Below, piece after piece: positions 1-5,923 of a stretch of DNA of 6,494 bases (positions are counted from its first letter, which is position 1; the number at the start of each line of letters is the position of its first letter). The stretch is from Candidatus Omnitrophota bacterium (GTDB taxonomy: Bacteria > Omnitrophota > Gorgyraeia > Zapsychrales > Zapsychraceae), in contig JAGQKQ010000105.1 in assembly GCA_020430005.1 (NCBI GenBank), positions 1 through 6,494 on the forward strand. The letters are read 5' to 3'. Both the position numbers and the translations under genes were made by a program. The notes below the pieces were generated by a model. The model saw nothing but the letters and a program-made list of their open reading frames with translations. It made no database searches and was not told the DNA's origin.

Positions 1-1
1 A

Positions 2-199
2 TTCGGTATGTTATTACGAAATTCTGAATTCAAGGGAAACTCCTCATACGAGCATGTCATTAGTGCGGCTCAAGCGGGTAGAGGCGCCGATCCATTTGGA
101 TACCGCGCGGAATTTATTAATTTAGTTAATAAAGCCCGTGCTTTAGACAATCGCCCAACCGTTAATACCAACGAAGGCGGTGGTATTCAGTTTAAATAA
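2..199 (+). CDS. YfbK-type von Willebrand factor A domain protein, C-terminal fragment (partial)
   Basis: Only the last 65 or so codons are in the window; the reading frame is open to the left edge. The fragment begins FGMLLRNSEFKG, continues through a segment rich in Ala and Gly (AAQAGRGADPFGYRAEF) and ends FINLVNKARAL followed by a low-complexity tail. This matches the C-terminal DUF3520 region found after the VWA domain in E. coli YfbK and its many relatives, where 'LLR-x-S-x-[FY]-KG' and 'A-RG-x-GxDPFGYRAEF' are typical. The first in-frame ATG (base 8) lies inside this conserved motif, so it is not the start; the VWA domain with its MIDAS metal site should lie upstream. Family members are usually exported or lipoproteins of unknown function. 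A strong terminator 19 bases after the stop closes the unit. The family call is from recognition of the motif, without a search. Confidence 0.82.
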   Translation, partial: FGMLLRNSEFKGNSSYEHVISAAQAGRGADPFGYRAEFINLVNKARALDNRPTVNTNEGGGIQFK

Positions 200-217
200 T
201 TTCAAAAATAAACACTT

Positions 218-250
218 AAAAGGGGACATGTCCATACATGTCCCTTTTTT
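218..250 (+). terminator. Rho-independent terminator after the VWA-protein gene
   Basis: A perfect 13-step stem pairs 218-230 with 237-249: an AAAA/TTTT-flanked GGGGACATG arm against CATGTCCC, with one G-T pair and a six-base loop (TCCATA). The 3' side runs into TTTTTT. The A-run on the 5' side makes it symmetrical, so it could also stop transcription from the other strand. The stem core GGGACATG is close to that of the hairpin at 4864-4888. Confidence 0.85.
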
Positions 251-269
251 CGTGCCTACTAAATATCCA

Positions 270-298
270 TTGACAGTTTTTAAAAAAAGGAGGATTAT
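270..298 (+). promoter_or_regulatory. Candidate sigma70-type promoter for the 1510-residue protein gene
   Basis: A perfect -35 box TTGACA (270-275) is followed after 17 bases by GATTAT (293-298), which matches the -10 consensus at four of six positions. TATACT at 296-301 is a better -10 match but sits 20 bases away. Transcription would begin near 305-308, just downstream of the preceding terminator and about 20 bases before the first ATG. The position between a terminator and a long gene supports it. The exact -10 is uncertain. Confidence 0.42.
287..294 (+). promoter_or_regulatory. Orphan Shine-Dalgarno-like sequence (AAGGAGGA) too far from the start
   Basis: AAGGAGGA is an almost ideal ribosome binding site, but it ends 31 bases before the first in-frame ATG (326) and 43 before the second (338). 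No ATG, GTG or TTG in the gene's frame lies at a usable distance. It also overlaps the spacer and -10 of the candidate promoter, so it may not be in the transcript at all. Either it is incidental, or translation starts in an unusual way. Confidence 0.3.
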
Positions 299-325
299 AC
301 TGTATCCACTTTTAAAGACCAAGCA

Positions 326-3300
326 ATGGTTTTATGTATGAAAATTAAGAATATCCTGCAAATTTTTATATTTCTTCAATTCCTTTCGGTGCCGTTCACC
401 GCTGTGGCCCAAAATCATGAGCACTATAATCCGGATATTGTGGTTGATGCTGCCGGCAATTCCTATGTCACATGGCTGGCGGAAAACGATGGTTCAACCA
501 CTTCTGGCCGTATTATGGTCCAAAAATTTAATACCGCCGGCACACGTCAATGGTCTTCCGACCTTCAAGTCAGTTCCAAAAGTTTGACCTGGTCTTCCGG
601 TGACTGGCAGCCTACGCCAAAGATTGATACAGACGGAACATATGTCTATGTCATATGGAACAGACGCAATACCGAAGTCGCAATGCAAAAAATCGATGCC
701 AACGGAATTCTCCAGTGGACAGAAGAAAAAGCAGTTAGCGTTAACGAGCCTCCAGAGAGTATCGGCAATGATTTAGCTGTTAGTGATGACGGTTTTATCT
801 ATATCAACTTTCAGCGTTACGGGCCTTTTGGATGGGCGTCGTTTTTACAAAAAATTGACTCTGATGGAAACCCGCAATTTGCCAATGATATCTCCTCCGG
901 TCAGGGCAGCAATCAAACCCGTCCGCAGATTGCCATTTCAGGCAATGATATTATTTACACAATGAACAACTCTACTAACGGAGGGCCTTGGTTACGACGG
1001 ATGGACAGCGTAGGAAACACCATATGGCATAGCATTGATCTTGATCAGACGACCAGTATTGCTGTTGATTCCTCGGGAAACCCCGTTTCATCCGGCCGGA
1101 ACGGCGATCAGATTATCGTTAAAAAGTACGATCAAAACGGCGCACAGGTCGGAGGAGACATCATCGTTTCCAGTGGCGTTGATAATCCCGAACGTGTCCA
1201 TCATTACATTGATGAGAACGATAATATTTATGTTACCTGGATCGCCGATGTAACAAATGCGACTAACAAAGTTTTCGCACAAAAGATTAATTCGAATGGT
1301 GTGCGGCAATGGGCCAATGATGTTGAGATCAGTGTCGGTGAATTTACTCATCTTCCCGATCCCCGTATATATGCCGACGGCCAAGGCGGGGCAAATGTTG
1401 TATGGTATCATGGAGCCTCTGGCGGTGGAGGTTACACTATTTTTATGAACGGAGCCGATGCCGCGGGAAACCGCAAATATGCTTTAAGCGTTATTGTTAA
1501 CGCGGATGGCCCTCCGGGAGGAGGATCAAATCAACCACCTGTTTTTACATCTTCACCCGTCACTGTTTTCTATGTAGACGTTCAGAATTTCTATCAGGTC
1601 ACAGCAACAGATATTAATAATAACACCATAACGTACAGCATTACACAAGGTCCAACCGGCTATAGTATTGATCCGCTTAGCGGGCTTGTTACATGGAATC
1701 CTTCGGGGGCTTCTGTCGGCGTTCATCCGATTACAATTCAGGCCGATGATAATCATGGGGGAATTACCGAGCAAAGTTTTGATTTAATGGTCATTTACAG
1801 TATTGCGCAAATGGTCTCACCCACAAACGGAAGTCAGATTACAGGAAACTCCATCGACTTTCAATGGACTGCCGGTACAGGTATTCTGGAATACTGGCTG
1901 TATGTCAGCACAACTCCCGGTGGAAATAACGTCTATACCCAATCACAGGGCCTTAATACATCGGTTACCGTTCCCAATATTACGCTAAATGGTAATCCAT
2001 TATATGTCCGTTTGTGGTCTAAAACCTATTCCGGTTGGCAATATATGGATTATGTCTACCAAACCATTGATCAGACGCAGGGAGGAAATACTTTAGCGGA
2101 AATAACAAGCCCGACGCCCGGTTCAACTTTGCAAAATTCCAGCGTTACATTTCAATGGACAACAGGAACAAGTATCTACAAATACTGGTTGCACATCGGA
2201 ACATCACCGGGAACATCCAACGTTTATTCGCAATCTCAGGGGACTAATACTTCAGTTACTGTAAACGGTCTGACCTTAAATGGTAATCCGCTGTATGTTC
2301 GCTTATGGTCTCAAAAAGGTTCCGGGGCCTGGGAGTTTCTTGATTATATCTATCAAACTACCGATGAAACACAGACCGGAACATCTCTAGCTGAAATGAC
2401 AACACCTGTTCCCGGAACAACATTACAAAATTCATCGGTCACATTTCAATGGAGTCCAGGTGTGGGGGCCTTTAAATATTGGTTGCACGTGGGAACAACT
2501 CCCGGGGCTTCCAATATTTATTCTCAATTACAGGGAACAAATACCTCGGTTAGTGTTTCCAATATTCCGCTAAATGGGAATCCATTGTATGTCCGCCTGT
2601 GGTCCAGCATGCCGACCGGATGGCAGTATATTGATTACATTTACCAGACAATCGACGAAACACAGACCGGAACATCTCTGGCGGCAATGACAAGTCCGGC
2701 TCCGGGATCAACTTTGCAAAATTCATCCGTTACCTTTCAATGGAGTCCGGGGGTCGGAGCATTTAAATATTGGCTGCATGTGGGAACAACTCCGGGTGGT
2801 TCCAATGTTTACACCCAATCACAGGGATTAAATACCTCCGTGACTGTACCGAATATTCCGATTAACGGGAATCCATTGTATGTTCGCTTATGGTCAAGTA
2901 TGACAACCGGTTGGGAGTTTATCGATTATATTTATCAAACAACAGGTCCAGCGGAATTAGTAAGCCCGTCCGCCGGAACGGTTCTTAATAATTCAACCGT
3001 CACTTTCACCTGGAGCACAAACAGCCTGGTCACGGAACATCAGCTTCACATCGGAACATCCTCCGGAGCCCAAGACATTTATAGTCAATCGCTAGGACTC
3101 GGCACTTCAGCCACCGTAAACGGAATTCCATTAACCGGTCAAAAAATATATGTGCAATTATGGTCAAAAATAAATAATACCTGGATTATCCGCGACTATA
3201 TGTTTGATACTATCGTCGTTGATCCTGTGGCTTTCGATAAGGTTATTCCGGAGGATGCCTGGTTCTTATCCGAACCCCATGGGATTGTTTTTGACGGAAC

Positions 3301-4858
3301 CAACGGCCTGTATGTGACAGACCGTAATAATGTAAAGAAATTTGACCTTAGCGGAAATCATCTTTTTACAATTGGCGATAGAGGAACAGCAGACGGAAAC
3401 TTTGTCTTCCCGGATGATGCGGATATTGACAGCCAGGGAAACATTTATGTTGCCGATACCAGCAATAACCGTATTCAAAAATTTGATTCGACCGGTAATT
3501 TTTTAACCAGTTGGACAATCGCGCAGCCGGAATCAATCGTCATTGACTCTCAAAATATCATTTATGTTCTTGATGGCGGAACAGATCATAATATTAAAAA
3601 GTATGATACCGCCGGCAACTTTTTGGGAGAATGGGGCAATGATATCCGGGCCGCTCATTTGGCTGTGGACAGTCAGAATTTTATCTACATCGCTGATAAT
3701 GACATGATTCATAAATACGACGGCAGTGGAACCCTGCTTGATCAATGGGGCGAACCGGGAATAACAGAAGACTGGCAACTCTCGCAAATTGAAGATATTG
3801 TCATTGATCAAAATAATATCCTCTATATTGCCAGTAACTTGTGGATTCAAAAATTTGAATTAAACGGAAACTTCCTCAGTAAAACCGAAAATGCCAACAC
3901 CGTGGGCTTACGCGGTATCGCCGTGGATCAAAATGGTATCGTCTATGTGACCCAAAATAGTTTAGACCGCGTGTCTACTTTTGACAATACCGGCAATTAC
4001 CTTGATCAATTCGGGGACGGCCAATTTATTTTCCCAAGCATCATTGCCATCGATACTCAGGATTCTATTTATATCGGCGAGAATGAAGTAGCCGGAAACC
4101 TTACGGTTCAACGTTTCCAAAAAATCGATACTAACGGGAATCCTTTAGCCAAAATTAACACGGCATTAAATGGTCTGGCCATTGACAGCAGTGGTTTCAT
4201 CTATAAAAGCCAATCCTTTTCGTCACCGGCTGTTCCACCAAGTACGCCGCCAACCTGTAAATCTTTTATCGAAAAGCTGGATTCCGCCGGAAATGTTGTC
4301 GGCAAATGGGGAGATAACTGCGGTTCGGCCAATGGAGAATTCCGCACACCGACAGATATCGGCATTGATTCTCAAGGATTTATTTATGTCGTGGACCAGG
4401 GAAATAACCGAATCCAGAAATTTAGTAGTAACGGCAATTTCATACTAAAGTGGGGAAGCGGCGGCAGCGGCGCAGGACAGTTTGATAAACCGTCCGGTAT
4501 TGCCTTTGATCATAACGGCGGTGTATATGTTACTGATGAAAATAATGACCGCGTTCAGAAATTTAATTCCAGCGGTAACTTTGTCAGAGAATGGGGAACC
4601 TCAGGTAGTGGGGACGGTCAGTTTATTGAACCAAGGGGAATAGCTGCCGACAGCAATAATTTCATTTATGTTGTCGACCGCAATAATCATCGTATCCAAC
4701 AATTTGATAACGACGGAAACTTCCTTTATAAATGGGGTACTCAAGGCAGCCTGCCTGAAGAATTTGATTTTCCAACCGATATCGGTATTGATAGTCAGGA
4801 CAATATCTATATCGCCGATCCTGAAAATCATCGCGTTCAAAAATATCAAAAATTATAA
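326..4858 (+). CDS. Giant exported repeat protein: N-terminal propeller, cadherin-like domain, five Ig-like repeats, twelve NHL repeats
   Basis: I do not recognise a named gene; the function is unknown. The protein has 1510 residues. Residues 1-28 form a signal peptide (Lys-containing start, hydrophobic core ILQIFIFLQFLSV, signal peptidase I site AVA before QN). Residues 29-400 hold about seven units with 'D-x-x-G-x-x-YVxW' and 'QKID-x-NG-x-x-QW' patterns, suggesting a beta-propeller. After a Gly/Pro linker, residues 402-490 resemble a cadherin-like/putative Ig domain (PPVFTSSP, YSIDPLSGLVTWNP, DDNHGG). Five Ig-like repeats span 496-964, and twelve NHL units fill about 970-1510. There is no transmembrane helix after the signal peptide, and no LPXTG, PEP-CTERM or other sorting tail; the chain ends inside the last NHL unit. 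Release to the periplasm or outside is therefore likely, and a binding or scaffold role is inferred. The start is uncertain: ATG 326 has only a weak AAAGA upstream, and ATG 338 (MKIKN) gives a more typical signal peptide. The gene has its own promoter candidate and terminator. Confidence 0.88.
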   Translation: MVLCMKIKNILQIFIFLQFLSVPFTAVAQNHEHYNPDIVVDAAGNSYVTWLAENDGSTTSGRIMVQKFNTAGTRQWSSDLQVSSKSLTWSSGDWQPTPKIDTDGTYVYVIWNRRNTEVAMQKIDANGILQWTEEKAVSVNEPPESIGNDLAVSDDGFIYINFQRYGPFGWASFLQKIDSDGNPQFANDISSGQGSNQTRPQIAISGNDIIYTMNNSTNGGPWLRRMDSVGNTIWHSIDLDQTTSIAVDSSGNPVSSGRNGDQIIVKKYDQNGAQVGGDIIVSSGVDNPERVHHYIDENDNIYVTWIADVTNATNKVFAQKINSNGVRQWANDVEISVGEFTHLPDPRIYADGQGGANVVWYHGASGGGGYTIFMNGADAAGNRKYALSVIVNADGPPGGGSNQPPVFTSSPVTVFYVDVQNFYQVTATDINNNTITYSITQGPTGYSIDPLSGLVTWNPSGASVGVHPITIQADDNHGGITEQSFDLMVIYSIAQMVSPTNGSQITGNSIDFQWTAGTGILEYWLYVSTTPGGNNVYTQSQGLNTSVTVPNITLNGNPLYVRLWSKTYSGWQYMDYVYQTIDQTQGGNTLAEITSPTPGSTLQNSSVTFQWTTGTSIYKYWLHIGTSPGTSNVYSQSQGTNTSVTVNGLTLNGNPLYVRLWSQKGSGAWEFLDYIYQTTDETQTGTSLAEMTTPVPGTTLQNSSVTFQWSPGVGAFKYWLHVGTTPGASNIYSQLQGTNTSVSVSNIPLNGNPLYVRLWSSMPTGWQYIDYIYQTIDETQTGTSLAAMTSPAPGSTLQNSSVTFQWSPGVGAFKYWLHVGTTPGGSNVYTQSQGLNTSVTVPNIPINGNPLYVRLWSSMTTGWEFIDYIYQTTGPAELVSPSAGTVLNNSTVTFTWSTNSLVTEHQLHIGTSSGAQDIYSQSLGLGTSATVNGIPLTGQKIYVQLWSKINNTWIIRDYMFDTIVVDPVAFDKVIPEDAWFLSEPHGIVFDGTNGLYVTDRNNVKKFDLSGNHLFTIGDRGTADGNFVFPDDADIDSQGNIYVADTSNNRIQKFDSTGNFLTSWTIAQPESIVIDSQNIIYVLDGGTDHNIKKYDTAGNFLGEWGNDIRAAHLAVDSQNFIYIADNDMIHKYDGSGTLLDQWGEPGITEDWQLSQIEDIVIDQNNILYIASNLWIQKFELNGNFLSKTENANTVGLRGIAVDQNGIVYVTQNSLDRVSTFDNTGNYLDQFGDGQFIFPSIIAIDTQDSIYIGENEVAGNLTVQRFQKIDTNGNPLAKINTALNGLAIDSSGFIYKSQSFSSPAVPPSTPPTCKSFIEKLDSAGNVVGKWGDNCGSANGEFRTPTDIGIDSQGFIYVVDQGNNRIQKFSSNGNFILKWGSGGSGAGQFDKPSGIAFDHNGGVYVTDENNDRVQKFNSSGNFVREWGTSGSGDGQFIEPRGIAADSNNFIYVVDRNNHRIQQFDNDGNFLYKWGTQGSLPEEFDFPTDIGIDSQDNIYIADPENHRVQKYQKL
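1802..3217 (+). repeat. Five tandem Ig-like repeats (about 97 residues each) within the giant protein
   Basis: Each unit opens with a [ST]P-x-x-G-[ST] motif. Openings fall at bases 1817, 2108, 2402, 2693 and 2963 (residues 498, 595, 693, 790, 880), giving periods of 97, 98, 97 and 90 residues. Shared landmarks are 'NSSVTFQW', 'YWLHVGTTPG', 'QSQGxNTSVTV', 'NGNPLYVRLWS' and an aromatic 'W-[QE]-[YF]-[IL]-DY-[IV]-YQT' end. Units 1 to 4 are joined by 'DETQTGTSL'-like linkers; the linker after unit 4 is shortened to TGPAEL. Unit 5 is the most diverged. This module (SP-x-PGS ... FTW ... YW-L-x-VGT ... YVRLWS) is common in large secreted bacterial proteins and is predicted to be a beta-sandwich. Its ligand is not known to me. 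Confidence 0.88.
3275..4858 (+). repeat. Twelve NHL repeats (two predicted six-bladed propellers) ending the giant protein
   Basis: Twelve units can be counted by the core 'P-x-x-I-x-[IVF]-D-x-x-[GN]-x-[IVL]-Y-[IV]-x-D', followed in most by 'N-x-R-[IV]-QKF-D-x-x-GNF-L-x-x-WG'. NHL propellers usually have six blades, so twelve units predict two in tandem. The last four units begin at bases 4349, 4490, 4631 and 4772 and keep an exact 141-base (47-residue) period with near-consensus sequence. The first eight vary in length and have weaker motifs. Unit 8 carries an insertion (SSPAVPPSTPPTCKS) with one of two cysteines in the mature protein. NHL propellers are protein, RNA or carbohydrate binding platforms, and in secreted proteins they may be catalytic; no catalytic signature was recognised here. 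Confidence 0.9.
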
Positions 4859-4863
4859 AAAAA

Positions 4864-4888
4864 GGGACACGTCATAAATACGTGTCCC
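4864..4888 (+). terminator. Rho-independent terminator after the giant protein gene
   Basis: GGGACACGT (4864-4872) pairs perfectly with ACGTGTCCC (4880-4888) across a seven-base loop (CATAAAT). One more A-T pair extends it, and TATATTT follows, a weaker U-tract than that of the first terminator. The hairpin starts five bases after the TAA at 4856-4858 within an A-run. It insulates the giant gene from the respiratory operon. Confidence 0.78.
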
Positions 4889-4892
4889 TATA

Positions 4893-4970
4893 TTTAGGAT
4901 CCAACCAGGTATGGATAAACCATAAATGTGATTCCCCGAGTTGTCAAAATTGTCCTGATTGGATCCGAAA
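4893..4970. repeat. Long imperfect inverted repeat in the intergenic spacer
   Basis: Bases 4893-4909 (TTTAGGATCCAACCAGG) pair with 4954-4970 (CCTGATTGGATCCGAAA) at 15 of 17 positions; the exceptions are A4896/G4967 and C4905/A4958. The 44-base loop contains a smaller perfect hairpin, TATGG (4910-4914) with CCATA (4920-4924) around ATAAA. There is no U-run after the stem, so it is not a standard terminator. It lies just past the terminator and well before the next promoter candidate, and contains no ORF of note. It could be a structured RNA or DNA element, a protein-binding site, or a remnant of a small mobile element. Confidence 0.5.
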
Positions 4971-5098
4971 GGTTGCTTTTAAAAATCTCTTCTTGAAGGT
5001 AGTGCAAGTGTAACATCCGTTTCAGCAAATATCAACGGGACACAATAGGACATACCACCCCCGACCTGAAAATAATGATAAAATTCCCAAAACCATTC
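4971..5098. other. Intergenic spacer with no recognised feature
   Basis: Between the inverted repeat and the promoter candidates of the respiratory operon I see no credible ORF, RNA gene or strong hairpin. GGGACACA at 5037-5044 echoes the terminator stem core but has no pairing partner. Confidence 0.4.
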
Positions 5099-5137
5099 TT
5101 GACAAAGCCGTTCTGCTATAGTAGTTTAGAGTATAAT
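5099..5137 (+). promoter_or_regulatory. Candidate promoter region for the cupredoxin-ctaD operon
   Basis: A perfect TTGACA lies at 5099-5104. TGCTATAGT (5114-5122) is an extended -10 form but is only 12 bases from that box. A perfect TATAAT sits at 5132-5137, with no good -35 at 17 bases (CGTTCT). No single pair has ideal spacing, so the true promoter may be the extended -10 alone, the TATAAT, or both. The location, 50 to 90 bases before the start codon after a terminator, is right for an operon promoter. Confidence 0.4.
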
Positions 5138-5188
5138 TTAAGATTAGTTCAACAGACAAATTTAGTGTGTTTTTAGGAAGGATTTATA

Positions 5189-5893
5189 ATGAAATCGTTG
5201 AAAATATTAGCCTTACTGCTTGCTTTCACCGCCTCGACCGCCCATGCCGCCAGTGTAACCGGAACGGTTACTTACGATGGTAAAATTCCAAAATTCCGTG
5301 AAATCAAAATGGACGCCGACCCGATTTGTCTGACACACCATGAAGGCGCTGTATATCCTCAAACCCTGCTTTTAGGGGATGGCCAGACCATGGGAAATGT
5401 CTTTGTGCATATTGTCAGCGGCCTTCCTAAAAAAGATTACCCGGCACCAACAGAGCCGGCTGTTTTAACTCAGGAAGGGTGTATGTACACGCCACATGTT
5501 ATAGGTGTTATGGTCAACCAACCGGTTAAAATTTTAAATCCTGACGGAACGCTTCATAACGTTCACGCTGTTCCTAAAAAGAATGCCGAGTTTAACCTCG
5601 CCATGCCGAAATTCCGTAAAGAGATGACGCAGACTTTTACTAAAGCCGAATTTATGTTCCCCATGAAATGCGATGTCCATCCTTGGATGGGCGCGTGGGT
5701 TTCTGTTATGGATCACCCGTATTTTATGGTCACACAAGCCGACGGTAAATATACCATTGATAATCTTCCCGCCGGTGAATATAAAATTGAAGTTTGGCAT
5801 GAAAAATTGGGGCCACAGCAGGAAACATTTACTGTGGCTGAGGGCGAAACAAAAACTTTAGATTTTACATTTACATATCCGCCCCAAAAATAA
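5189..5893 (+). CDS. Secreted cupredoxin with C-terminal carboxypeptidase-regulatory-like domain
   Basis: This 234-residue exported protein probably carries electrons or copper next to the terminal oxidase. A signal peptide (residues 1-20) is cut after AHA. The central part is a cupredoxin: H123 in LHNVH and C161, H164, M167 in CDVHPWM match the type 1 copper ligands. The C-x-x-H-P-x-M spacing is that of amicyanin (CTPHPFM), whereas plastocyanin has a longer C-x-x-H-x-x-x-x-M loop. C47 and C98, both in conserved-looking stretches (DADPICLTHH, QEGCMYTPHV), could form a disulfide. Residues 180-230 (DGKYTIDNLPAGEYKIEVWHEKLG) match the carboxypeptidase regulatory-like beta-sandwich. The combination is common in proteins beside cytochrome oxidase genes, though I know no fixed gene symbol. 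The start is well supported by AGGAAGGA (5175-5182), six bases before the ATG. The stop is 30 bases before ctaD, so the two are co-transcribed. Copper binding is a strong inference; the partner is an inference from position. Confidence 0.86.
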   Translation: MKSLKILALLLAFTASTAHAASVTGTVTYDGKIPKFREIKMDADPICLTHHEGAVYPQTLLLGDGQTMGNVFVHIVSGLPKKDYPAPTEPAVLTQEGCMYTPHVIGVMVNQPVKILNPDGTLHNVHAVPKKNAEFNLAMPKFRKEMTQTFTKAEFMFPMKCDVHPWMGAWVSVMDHPYFMVTQADGKYTIDNLPAGEYKIEVWHEKLGPQQETFTVAEGETKTLDFTFTYPPQK

Positions 5894-5923
5894 ACAGTTA
5901 ACCGGTAAAATATAAGGGAAAGC

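Noticed and set aside
8..10. ATG at base 8 as a true start of a 63-residue protein
   Set aside because: The codons before it continue a conserved YfbK-type motif, and there is no ribosome binding site in view, so the gene begins outside the window.
494..688. Open frame on the - strand inside the giant gene (with others at 1088-1411, 1553-1774, 3266-3478, 3533-3850, 4601-4849)
   Set aside because: These lie wholly inside a strongly coding, repeat-structured gene and show no recognisable domain; they are antisense shadows.
1802..3217. Tandem repeats as a CRISPR array or DNA satellite
   Set aside because: The repeat is a protein-level repeat in one open frame with a period near 291 bases and many silent differences.
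4170..4448. 92-codon + strand open frame in another phase of the giant gene
   Set aside because: It overlaps NHL units with clear protein periodicity in the main frame, and its own translation has no domain-like pattern.
4668..4877. Out-of-frame + strand ORF crossing the end of the giant gene
   Set aside because: It runs through the last NHL unit and into the terminator stem, and its translation is biased and domain-free.
5037..5044. GGGACACA as a third copy of the terminator-like repeat
   Set aside because: There is no complementary arm nearby and only eight bases match; chance is sufficient.
5327..5344. CLTHH in the cupredoxin protein as a heme c attachment site
   Set aside because: Heme c attachment needs CxxCH; the second cysteine is missing.
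5534..5800. - strand ORF inside the cupredoxin gene (also 5713-5934, and + strand 5673-5861)
   Set aside because: The cupredoxin frame has the signal peptide, copper ligands and ribosome binding site; these are shadows.
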